A stretch of 13,146 nt of DNA. Origin: CAYSIX01 sp964431205 (GTDB taxonomy: Bacteria; Planctomycetota; Phycisphaerae; Phycisphaerales; Phycisphaeraceae). Of this stretch, positions 6,817-13,019 are shown piece after piece (position 1 is the stretch's first letter; every line of letters begins with the position of its first letter). The notes under the pieces were generated by a model. The model was not told where the DNA came from. It ran no database searches and saw only the letters and a program-made list of their open reading frames with translations. The stretch lies in NCBI GenBank assembly GCA_964431205.1, contig CAYSIX010000106.1, positions 1-13,146 on the forward strand, read 5' to 3'. The position numbers and the translations under genes were made by a program.

Positions 6817-6829
6817 TCCCGCAAGGCTC

Positions 6830-7405
6830 TTACGGTCGCTGCTCGGAGCCGCGTGGCCGCCAGGGCACGTCCGCCACGCCGGCCTGGTGATTCGCCCCCC
6901 GCGCCAACGCGAACAGCAGGTCGCTGACGCGGTTGAGCACGATCGGGATCGCCCGCCCCACCTGATCCGACTCCTGCTCGCACAAGGCCACGCAGTGCCG
7001 CTCGGCGCGGCGGCAGATCGCCCGCGCCAGGTGCAACCTCGCCGCCAGCTCCGTCCCCCCGGGCAGGATGAAGTGCCGCATGTCCGGCAGCGACTCGCAC
7101 GCCCGGTCGATCTGACGCTCCAGCTCGGTCACGTGCTCGTTCGTGATCCGCGGAATGGCCGCCGGCTCGGCCTGACCCTCGATCGGCGGTGACGCCAGAT
7201 CCGCCCCCAGCTCGAACAGACGGGCCTGAAGCGATTCGAGCCGCTCCCGCATCGCCGAATCGGCGGACACCGCCGCCAGCCCCAGCGCCGCGTTCAACTC
7301 GTCCACGGCCCCGATCGCCTTCATCCGAGCCGACGCCTTGCTCAGCCGCTGGCCGCCGAACAGCTCCGTCAGCCCGTCGTCGCCCTTTCGCGTGTACAGC
7401 TTCAT
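6830..7405 (-). CDS. pduO: PduO-type ATP:cob(I)alamin adenosyltransferase
   Basis: A 191-residue enzyme that transfers adenosyl from ATP to cob(I)alamin to make coenzyme B12. Family motifs are all present: the N-terminal ATP site YTRKGDDGLTELFGG (4-18), GAVDELNAALG (32-42), FILPGGTELAARLHLAR (112-128), CRRAERH (131-137) and VLNRVSDLLFALAR (156-169). Length is usual. It implies that the cell uses a B12-dependent enzyme, though none is in the window. No cobalamin riboswitch can be fitted: a minus-strand TACCAT lies only 6 nt before the ATG, leaving no room for a leader. The gene is divergent from folE2. The symbol also appears as cobA/mmaB in annotations; this is the PduO, not the CobA (BtuR), fold. 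Confidence 0.95.
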   Translation of the reverse strand: MKLYTRKGDDGLTELFGGQRLSKASARMKAIGAVDELNAALGLAAVSADSAMRERLESLQARLFELGADLASPPIEGQAEPAAIPRITNEHVTELERQIDRACESLPDMRHFILPGGTELAARLHLARAICRRAERHCVALCEQESDQVGRAIPIVLNRVSDLLFALARGANHQAGVADVPWRPRGSEQRP

Positions 7406-7411
7406 CCCGCC

Positions 7412-7417
7412 ATGGTA
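7412..7417 (-). promoter_or_regulatory. Candidate -10 box (TACCAT) for pduO
   Basis: On the minus strand TACCAT, GGCGGG, ATG: exactly the same hexamer and 6-nt gap as at the RluA-family gene. It predicts a leaderless mRNA. The GGCGGG is too close to the ATG to be a normal Shine-Dalgarno. Confidence 0.5.
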
Positions 7418-7440
7418 CCCGCCCGCGTGAGTCCGGGCCT

Positions 7441-7469
7441 TTGTCCACCGTCGGGCATCGGCCTAGGAT
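7441..7469 (+). promoter_or_regulatory. Candidate promoter for folE2
   Basis: TTGTCC (7441-7446), a 17-bp spacer and TAGGAT (7464-7469), each matching consensus at four of six positions. The start near 7476 gives a 50-nt leader ending in the Shine-Dalgarno GAGGA (7514-7518), 7 nt before ATG 7526. That site fixes the start and excludes the in-frame upstream codons from 7412. Confidence 0.5.
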
Positions 7470-7525
7470 TAGCCTGTTACGTCGGGCGACCCCCGCCCGG
7501 CTTCACCCCCTGTGAGGACGCTTCC

Positions 7526-8347
7526 ATGAGCACTGGCTCTACGCTGGACGCGACCCGGCCCATGCCCGATGTGCAGGCCAGCGTCGATACCCGAAACATC
7601 CCCATCGACAAGGTCGGGGTCCGACACATCCGCTACCCCATCACGCTGCACTGCCCCGTGACCGGCGGTCAGCAGCACACCGTCGCCACGGTCAATATGT
7701 ACGTCGGCCTGCCCCACTACCAGAAGGGCACGCACATGAGCCGCTTCCTCGAGGTGCTCAACCAGCACCACGACGAGCTGCGCTCCGATCAGATCATGGA
7801 CGTCTGCCGCGACATGAAGCAGCGGCTCGAGGCCGAGGAGGCCCACCTCGAGCTCGCCTTCCCCTACTTCATCCACAAGAAGGCCCCGGTCAGCGGCGCC
7901 CCGGGCATGATCGACATCGAGGTGACCTTCGAGGCCTCCAGCAACGCCGTGGACGACTTCATCCTCGGGGTCAAGGTCCCGGCGACCAGCCTGTGCCCGT
8001 GCTCGAAGGAGATCTCGGCCTACGGCGCCCACAACCAGCGCTGCGAGATCGAGGTCCGCGCCCGCTTCGAGCCCGGCAAGTGGATGTGGATCGAGGAGCT
8101 GTTCGAGGTCGTGGAGAAGGCCGCCAGCACGCAGGTGTTCGCCGTGCTCAAGCGGCCGGACGAGAAGTGGGTCACCGAGGCGGCGTTCGACAACCCCAAG
8201 TTCGTCGAGGACATCGTCCGCGACCTGGCCGTGGCTTTGGACCATGAACCGCGGATCGTCTGGTACCAGGTCAACAGCGAGAACTTCGAGTCGATCCACA
8301 ACCACAACGCCTACGCGTTCGTCGAGCGCGACAAGCGCCAGTCCTGA
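7526..8347 (+). CDS. folE2: GTP cyclohydrolase FolE2 (type IB)
   Basis: A 273-residue enzyme that converts GTP to 7,8-dihydroneopterin triphosphate, the first step of folate and of queuosine/7-deazaguanine synthesis. It carries type IB features: HCPVTGGQQH (42-51), NMYVGLP (57-63), KGTHMSRFLEVL (68-79), the metal-site loop SLCPCSKEIS with Cys157, GAHNQR with His169, and the C-terminal ENFESIHNHNAYA (252-264). The 12-residue Cys-to-His spacing equals that of the N. gonorrhoeae enzyme (Cys147/His159). I did not assign the glutamate ligand. FolE2 is often used by bacteria to save zinc; no Zur-type operator is recognised here. It is transcribed divergently from pduO and stands alone, with no other folate gene nearby. 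Confidence 0.97.
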   Translation: MSTGSTLDATRPMPDVQASVDTRNIPIDKVGVRHIRYPITLHCPVTGGQQHTVATVNMYVGLPHYQKGTHMSRFLEVLNQHHDELRSDQIMDVCRDMKQRLEAEEAHLELAFPYFIHKKAPVSGAPGMIDIEVTFEASSNAVDDFILGVKVPATSLCPCSKEISAYGAHNQRCEIEVRARFEPGKWMWIEELFEVVEKAASTQVFAVLKRPDEKWVTEAAFDNPKFVEDIVRDLAVALDHEPRIVWYQVNSENFESIHNHNAYAFVERDKRQS

Positions 8348-8435
8348 AACCGCATCCACACGCTTGACGGCTTGGTACGTCACGAGGGGCTTACGCCTTC
8401 CGACCGCGGCGTGTTTCTGGCACGGCGGTCGATCT

Positions 8436-8441
8436 GATAAT
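8436..8441 (+). promoter_or_regulatory. Candidate -10 box (GATAAT) for the MFS-PlsC gene
   Basis: GATAAT (five of six to consensus), then ten bases and ATG 8452, so a leader of only about 3-4 nt. No Shine-Dalgarno precedes the start. No strong -35 is seen. Confidence 0.5.
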
Positions 8442-8451
8442 CTTTGCCCGC

Positions 8452-10332
8452 ATGTCAGAGGCTGCAACGGGCGAAGCCCGACCCCCCGGCCCGCTGTGGC
8501 GGAACCTCAGCTTCACGCTGATGTGGACGAGCACGGCGGCGTCGGGCTTCGGCGACCGCATGATCATGCTCGCCGCGCTGGCGTTGCTCGGCGGGATGGG
8601 CGCCGCCGCCGACTCGACCGCCATCCACGCCGCCACGCAGTTCTGGTTCTTCCTGCCCTACCTGCTGTTCGCCTTCGCCGGCGGGTGGCTGGCCGACCGC
8701 GTGCCACGCAAGTGGCTGCTGCTGGCCTGCGACGAGTCCCGCGGCCTGATCCTGATGGTCGGCTTCCTGCTCCTGGCGCGCGCCACGGGCCCGGCCGAGC
8801 TGGACGCGGCCTACTTCTGGCGGGTCTACGCCGTGCTGTTCGCCATCGGCGTCTTCGCGGCCATCTTCAACCCGACACGCAACGCGATCATCCCGCAGAT
8901 CATCCCCCGGTCCTCCCTTCAGGCCGGCAACGCCGTCATCCTCGTGATCAACGTCGTGGCCTCGCAGATCGGCCTGGTCGCCGGCGGGCAGATCATCTCG
9001 CCCGACGCGGTCGAGACCGTGCGCACCGGGCTGCTGATCGGATCGCTGTTCTACCTGATCTCCGGCACGTTCTTCGCCTTCCTGCGCCCGATCGACGCGA
9101 TCCGCACGCCGCCACCGGACGAGACCGGCTCCTCACGCTCGCTCGCCCACGCCGTCGCCTACCTGCGTTGTCACCACCGCGTCGCCGCCGTCATCGGGCT
9201 CAACCTGCTCGTCTGGCCCTCCGCCGCCGTGGTCACCAGCGCGATCCTCGGCCTGCTCAAGCGCCACTTCGCCATGAGCGGCAACACCCTGCTCGAGCAC
9301 TACACCTACGTCAGCGCCACGCTCGGCGTCGGCATGCTCTTCGGTGCCGCGATCGTCATCGGCATCCGCACCCGACGCGAGTCGCCGATCGTCTATCAGA
9401 CCGCGCTGATCGGCGCCGGCGTCGGCGTGCTGCTCCTGGCGACGGTCCCGGTGCTCTGGATCACCTACGCATCGGCGTTTGGCATCGGCGTGTTCGGCAA
9501 CATGGCCATCATCTCGCTGCTCACCCTGCTCCAGTCCCTGTCACCGAACTACGTCCGCGGACGCATCATGGGCCTCAACGGCCTGCTCGTCACGCTGTTC
9601 AGCGTGCTGACCTACCTGGCGATCTGGCGCATGCCCAACGCCGACGACAACATCTACTGGGTCATGTTCGCGCTCGGCCCGGCGCTGACCGTGATCGGGT
9701 GTTTCGGTCTGCTGGGCTACCTCCGCCGGGGCCCGATGGCCGAGCCGATGACGAACCTGTTCTGGCACGTCAATCGGTTCTACGCGCTGGTTTGGCACCG
9801 CGTGGTGTGGCCCGGCCGCGAGCACGTGCCGGCCGAGGGCCCGGTGCTGCTGGCGTCGAACCACACGACGGCGATCGACCCGTCGCTGATCCAGGCGGCG
9901 TGCCGCCGGCGCGTGCGCTGGGTCATGCTGACGCCGTACCTGTTTCGCTGGGCGGCGCCGCTGTGGCGGTCGATCGAGCCGATCGCCCTGGATCGAGACC
10001 GCGGGGACCTGCAGCAGATCCGGGCGGTGCTACGGGCGCTGGAACAGGGCCAGGTCGTGGGCATGTTCCCCGAGGGCGGGCTGCAGCGCGATCAGCGGCA
10101 GCTCAAGCCGTTCCAACCCGGCATCGCGCTGGTCGCGCGGCGGTCGAACGCATGGATCGTGCCGGTGTGGATCCAGGGCACGCCGCGGACGAAGTCGATG
10201 ATCTGGCACTTTCTGCGGCCGAGCCACAGCCGGGTGCGGTTCGGCCGACCGTATCGCCCCGAGTCCTCGGATAAAGACGAGATCCTGGGCGAACTGCGGC
10301 AGCGGATCGAGTCGCTTCAGGAAGGTTCGTGA
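8452..10332 (+). CDS. MFS transporter fused to a PlsC-type acyltransferase
   Basis: A 626-residue two-domain protein. Residues 18-425 are a major facilitator transporter with about 12 hydrophobic helices and motif A as GGWLADRVPRK (77-87). Residues 435-626 are a 1-acylglycerol-3-phosphate acyltransferase-like domain with the catalytic HX4D (His471 ... Asp476, NHTTAIDPS), FPEGG (539-543) and FQPGIALVA (554-562). The order matches LplT-Aas systems, in which LplT flips lysophospholipid inward and Aas re-acylates it, but there is no acyl-ACP synthetase (AMP-binding) domain, so the acyl donor must come from elsewhere. The likely role is lysophospholipid uptake and repair, or another lipid acylation at the membrane; this is inference. 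The 3' end overlaps the converging doc pseudogene by 16 bp. Confidence 0.93.
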   Translation: MSEAATGEARPPGPLWRNLSFTLMWTSTAASGFGDRMIMLAALALLGGMGAAADSTAIHAATQFWFFLPYLLFAFAGGWLADRVPRKWLLLACDESRGLILMVGFLLLARATGPAELDAAYFWRVYAVLFAIGVFAAIFNPTRNAIIPQIIPRSSLQAGNAVILVINVVASQIGLVAGGQIISPDAVETVRTGLLIGSLFYLISGTFFAFLRPIDAIRTPPPDETGSSRSLAHAVAYLRCHHRVAAVIGLNLLVWPSAAVVTSAILGLLKRHFAMSGNTLLEHYTYVSATLGVGMLFGAAIVIGIRTRRESPIVYQTALIGAGVGVLLLATVPVLWITYASAFGIGVFGNMAIISLLTLLQSLSPNYVRGRIMGLNGLLVTLFSVLTYLAIWRMPNADDNIYWVMFALGPALTVIGCFGLLGYLRRGPMAEPMTNLFWHVNRFYALVWHRVVWPGREHVPAEGPVLLASNHTTAIDPSLIQAACRRRVRWVMLTPYLFRWAAPLWRSIEPIALDRDRGDLQQIRAVLRALEQGQVVGMFPEGGLQRDQRQLKPFQPGIALVARRSNAWIVPVWIQGTPRTKSMIWHFLRPSHSRVRFGRPYRPESSDKDEILGELRQRIESLQEGS

Positions 10333-10719
10333 CCGGCAGCCGGCCGGGTCTTCTCGCGAAACACGGCGGCGATCGCGGCCTTGTCCACCTCGCCACGCGG
10401 AGCGTCAGCTCGTAGAGCTCGTCGCTGGTCAGCTCGAGCGTCCGACCATTCACGCGCAGAAAGACAAGCGCCGTCGCAGCCGCCGTTCGCTTATCGCCAT
10501 CAAAGAACGGGTGATTCTGGCAGACGTGAAACAGGTACGCCGCGGCCATGGTGTCGAGGTCCTCGTGCAGCCAGGCGCCGGCGTACGCAGCCATCGGCAT
10601 GGCGACCGCCGACTCCAACAGCGCCTGATCGCGCACGCCGGGTGACCCCCGTGGCGACGGATGGCTTGCTCGTGGATCGCCAGCACCTGGTTGAGCGTGA
10701 GAAAGCGCGGCTCGAACAT
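10317..10719 (-). pseudogene. doc: doc/Fic toxin gene with two frameshifts
   Basis: Three reading frames in succession spell one Doc toxin. The first gives MFEPRFLTLNQVLAIHEQ to RRHGGHP, the second GVRDQALLESAV through NHPFFDGDKRTA to ELYELTLRVA, the third EVDKAAIAAVFREK to a TGA at 10317. Each junction, near 10639-10643 and 10391-10394, is explained by loss of one base. The 403 nt plus two bases make exactly 134 codons and a stop, normal Doc length. Doc toxins phosphorylate EF-Tu. The Fic motif reads HPFFDGDKR, with Asp where Asn is usual in GNKR. The ATG at 10719 comes 2 nt after the antitoxin stop. Sequencing error is the alternative to real decay; each unrepaired fragment lacks part of the fold, so no active toxin is expected. 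Confidence 0.85.
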
Positions 10720-10721
10720 CG

Positions 10722-10943
10722 TCAAGCCAGCCGCCTCAGTGCATCGTCGTACTGATCGAACACCTCGTCCTTGGCCTTGTCAAACTCGTCGCCAGGAACG
10801 CGACGGACCGACATCACGGAGATCGTTCCCGGTCCGATCTCGACGCGCACCTCATCCCCCTCGCGCAGGCCGGCACGCTCGAGCGTTTCGCGATCGAGCA
10901 CGATCTGGGAGGCGTCATCGCTGCCGCGGACGATCCGAACCAT
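10722..10943 (-). CDS. AbrB/MazE-like antitoxin of the doc locus
   Basis: A 73-residue protein with an N-terminal SpoVT/AbrB swapped-hairpin DNA-binding domain (about 3-47; ASQIVLDRETLERAGLREGD then EVRVEIGPGTISV) and an acidic C-terminal helix (GDEFDKAKDEVFDQYDDALRRL, 51-72) of the sort that binds and blocks the toxin. Gene order (antitoxin first, toxin 2 nt later) and size fit a type II toxin-antitoxin operon, which is normally self-repressed by the antitoxin. AAAGG lies 7 nt before ATG 10943, which I chose; ATG 10958, five codons upstream, overlaps that site and is the alternative. The reading frame is intact although its toxin gene is broken. Confidence 0.88.
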   Translation of the reverse strand: MVRIVRGSDDASQIVLDRETLERAGLREGDEVRVEIGPGTISVMSVRRVPGDEFDKAKDEVFDQYDDALRRLA

Positions 10944-10971
10944 GGCCGAGCCTTTCATCGTCGGGAATGAG

Positions 10972-10977
10972 ATTGTA
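10972..10977 (-). promoter_or_regulatory. Candidate -10 box (TACAAT) for the antitoxin-toxin operon
   Basis: Minus-strand TACAAT lies 13 nt before ATG 10958 and 28 nt before ATG 10943. A start near 10965 leaves a short leader that still holds AAAGG (10955-10951) for ATG 10943. The spacing to a -35 is not satisfied by any good hexamer. Confidence 0.5.
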
Positions 10978-11070
10978 CCGCCTCGGCGCACGGCGGGTCC
11001 GGTCGTGTCCCGGCGCGTTTGCCCCCCCGCCGCGTTCGTGCGACACTGTCGCCCGCACGAGCGAACCTGA

Positions 11071-11076
11071 GGGAGG
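11071..11076 (+). promoter_or_regulatory. Ribosome binding site of the TIM-barrel gene
   Basis: GGGAGG, 9 nt before ATG 11086 but only 3 nt before the in-frame TTG at 11080. It selects the ATG. Confidence 0.75.
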
Positions 11077-11085
11077 CATTTGATC

Positions 11086-12120
11086 ATGGCGCGAGCCGTT
11101 ACGCTGTTCACCGGTCAATGGGCGGACCTGACGTTCGAAACGATCTGCGAGAAGGCCGCGGGCTTCGGGTACGACGGCCTGGAGCTGGCGTGCTGGGGCG
11201 ATCACTTCGACGTGGACCAGGCGGCCCGCAGCGACAAGTATTGCAAGGGCCGCTGGGAGGCGCTCAGCGACTTCGGGCTCACCGCCTTCGCCGTCTCCAA
11301 CCACCTGGTCGGCCAGGCCGTGTGCGACCTGATCGACGAACGGCACAAGCAGATCCTCCCCGAAGACGTCTGGGGCGACGGCGACCCGGAAGCGGTCCGC
11401 AAGCGTGCCGCGAAGAAGATGATCGCCACCGCCAGGGCCTGCCGCCGGTTCATCAACGCCAAGCCCGGCCGCGGCAAGACCGACGACTTCCCAGCCGTGG
11501 TCAACGGCTTCACCGGCTCGAGCATCTGGCACTCGATCTATGCCTTCCCCCCCACCAGCCAGGCCTACTGGGACAAGGGCTTCAAGGACTTCGCCAAACG
11601 CTGGAAGCCCATCCTTGACGCGTTCGACAAGGAGAACGTCAACTTCGCCCTCGAGGTGCACCCGACCGAGATCGCCTTCGACATCGCCTCGGCCCAGCGC
11701 GCCCTCGACGCGGTCGGCGGGCACAAACGCTTCGGCTTCAACTACGACCCCTCGCACCTGGGCTACCAGGGCGTCGATTACGTCACGTTCATCCGTACCT
11801 TCGCCGACCGCATCTACCACGTGCACATGAAGGACGCCTGGTGGGCCCACGGCAACGGCGACGTCGGCGTCTTCGGCGGGCACACCAGCTTCGCCGACCC
11901 CCGCCGATACTGGGACTTCCGCTCCCTCGGCCACGGCGACATCCAGTTCGAGGACATCATCGTCGCCCTGAACGACATCGGCTACGCCGGCCCGCTGAGC
12001 GTCGAGTGGGAGGACAGCCGCATGGACCGCGAGCACGGCGCCGAGGAGGCGTGCGAGTTCGTCCGCGCCGTGGACTTCAAGCCCTCGTCGATCGCGTTCG
12101 ACGCGCAGTTCGATCGGTGA
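11086..12120 (+). CDS. Sugar phosphate isomerase/epimerase-type TIM-barrel protein
   Basis: A 344-residue protein of the xylose isomerase-like/AP endonuclease 2 TIM-barrel superfamily. The metal site can be read in barrel order: Glu190 (ALEVHPTE), Asp221 with His224 (NYDPSHLG), His247 (YHVHMKD) and Glu307 (LSVEWED). The N-terminal strand is AVTLFTGQWADL and an early strand-turn is GYDGLELACWGDHFD (28-42). Such enzymes isomerise or epimerise sugars, inositols or related keto-sugars with a divalent metal; IolE, IolI and hydroxypyruvate isomerase are relatives, but the substrate cannot be read here. There is no signal peptide, so it should be cytoplasmic. It stands alone between the antitoxin (divergent) and a 276-bp gap. 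I am sure of the superfamily and unsure of the reaction. Confidence 0.92.
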   Translation: MARAVTLFTGQWADLTFETICEKAAGFGYDGLELACWGDHFDVDQAARSDKYCKGRWEALSDFGLTAFAVSNHLVGQAVCDLIDERHKQILPEDVWGDGDPEAVRKRAAKKMIATARACRRFINAKPGRGKTDDFPAVVNGFTGSSIWHSIYAFPPTSQAYWDKGFKDFAKRWKPILDAFDKENVNFALEVHPTEIAFDIASAQRALDAVGGHKRFGFNYDPSHLGYQGVDYVTFIRTFADRIYHVHMKDAWWAHGNGDVGVFGGHTSFADPRRYWDFRSLGHGDIQFEDIIVALNDIGYAGPLSVEWEDSRMDREHGAEEACEFVRAVDFKPSSIAFDAQFDR

Positions 12121-12396
12121 TAGCCGAGGGCGTATGGACGCGCGGGCCGCGTATTGACAAGTGATGGCCGCCACGCAGCGGGCAGACCCACCTGCGCACC
12201 CCGCCGGTCGTTTCACGGTCGGCTCGACCCTCACGAACCGCCTGTCCCCGCGTCCGTCCTCGGTTATGAATTCGATCGTCTCGTGCGGATGCCAAAGCCT
12301 GGGTATGTGCGTGGGGTTTTGATGACAATCCCTGGGCGAGGTTAACCACCGGGCGCAGGTCGGCACGGGCGGACGCCGCTACAATCGAACCCGTCC
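12121..12396. other. Intergenic region between the TIM-barrel gene and nfeD
   Basis: 276 bp without a supported gene, and a relatively AT-richer patch around 12265-12345. It holds a perfect TTGACA (12154-12159) without a -10 at the right distance, and the nfeD -10 at its end. No intrinsic terminator or tRNA is visible. A 63-codon frame from 12154 has no Shine-Dalgarno at its first codon and no recognisable domain. Confidence 0.6.
12380..12385 (+). promoter_or_regulatory. Candidate -10 box (TACAAT) for the NfeD-like gene
   Basis: TACAAT (five of six to consensus), 11 nt before ATG 12397, predicting a leader of about 4 nt. No Shine-Dalgarno and no convincing -35. Confidence 0.55.
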
Positions 12397-12981
12397 ATGA
12401 GCGTGCTGGCTCCCAATCTGATGTGTCTGCTGGCCCAGGCGAGCAATCAGGCGCCGTCGCAGCCGGACACGATTACGACGCTGGTCTGGGCGGTCGTGCT
12501 GATCGGGGCGGCGTTGGCGCTGGTGATCATCGAGGCGTTCGTGCCCTCGGGCGGGGTGATCGGGCTGCTGGCGGCGACCAGCCTGATCGCCGGCGTGATC
12601 ATGCTCTTCCGGGTCAACACCGTATTGGGGCTGGTGGGAGCGACGGTCGCGCTGATCGCGATTCCGTTCGTGGTGGTGTTCCTGCTGAATCTCTGGCCGA
12701 ACACGCCGATCGGACGCATGCTGACGCTGCGCGACGATGACGACAAGTCAAAGCAAGAGGAAGATGAGTCGGAGTCGGAACCGAAGGTGGAGAACGCCGG
12801 CCCGCGCGTGGACCAGTCGGGCAAGGCGGTCACCGACCTACGGCCGGTGGGCACGTGCCTGATCGACGGCCGACGGGAGGAGTGCCTGGCCGAGCGGGGC
12901 ATGATCGAAGCGGGCACGCCGATCCGCGTCGTCAGCGTGGACGGCAAACAGATCAAGGTCCGCCCCGAATCGCAGGCTTGA
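12397..12981 (+). CDS. nfeD: NfeD-like membrane protein with C-terminal OB fold
   Basis: A 194-residue protein with three hydrophobic helices (about 27-48, 51-71, 74-98), a charged linker (112-132, DDDDKSKQEEDESESEPK) and a C-terminal OB-fold domain. That domain shows the NfeD pattern GKAVTDLRPVGTCLIDGRR (142-160), then ERGMIEAGTPIRVVSVDGKQIKVRP (166-190). NfeD proteins partner flotillin-like scaffold proteins or membrane serine proteases in envelope organisation. This is the short form without a fused ClpP-class protease. In many bacteria a floA-type gene follows; here the next gene is a convergent fliN. The S49 protease of the window is 10 kb away, so a working link is only a guess. There is no Shine-Dalgarno; the first possible ATG follows a -10 box by 11 nt. 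Confidence 0.9.
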   Translation: MSVLAPNLMCLLAQASNQAPSQPDTITTLVWAVVLIGAALALVIIEAFVPSGGVIGLLAATSLIAGVIMLFRVNTVLGLVGATVALIAIPFVVVFLLNLWPNTPIGRMLTLRDDDDKSKQEEDESESEPKVENAGPRVDQSGKAVTDLRPVGTCLIDGRREECLAERGMIEAGTPIRVVSVDGKQIKVRPESQA

Positions 12982-13019
12982 GCACGCGGATGATGTGTCG
13001 AGTAAGCGGGCCGCGCTGT

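Noticed and set aside
7406..7525. Cobalamin riboswitch in front of pduO
   Set aside because: The gap is 120 bp, shared with a divergent promoter, and shows no B12-box-like sequence.
8244..10274. 676-codon plus-strand frame overlapping folE2 and MFS-PlsC
   Set aside because: Arg/Ala/Pro-rich composition typical of a shifted frame in high-GC DNA. The true frame shows clear MFS and PlsC motifs.
10391..10643. Programmed frameshifting in doc
   Set aside because: Neither junction has a slippery heptamer or a clear downstream structure, and two shifts would be needed. Mutation or sequence error is simpler.
11080..11085. TTG start two codons before the TIM-barrel ATG
   Set aside because: Only 3 nt from GGGAGG; ATG 11086 has normal spacing.
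12154..12159. Perfect TTGACA in the gap before nfeD
   Set aside because: No -10-like sequence at 16-18 bp; the expected position reads AGCGGG.
12154..12345. Possible 63-codon small gene
   Set aside because: No Shine-Dalgarno, no domain, and codon content unlike the neighbours.
10915..12366. 483-codon minus-strand frame opposite the TIM-barrel gene
   Set aside because: Long only because high-GC DNA lacks stop codons. No recognisable motif, while the plus strand carries a full metal site.
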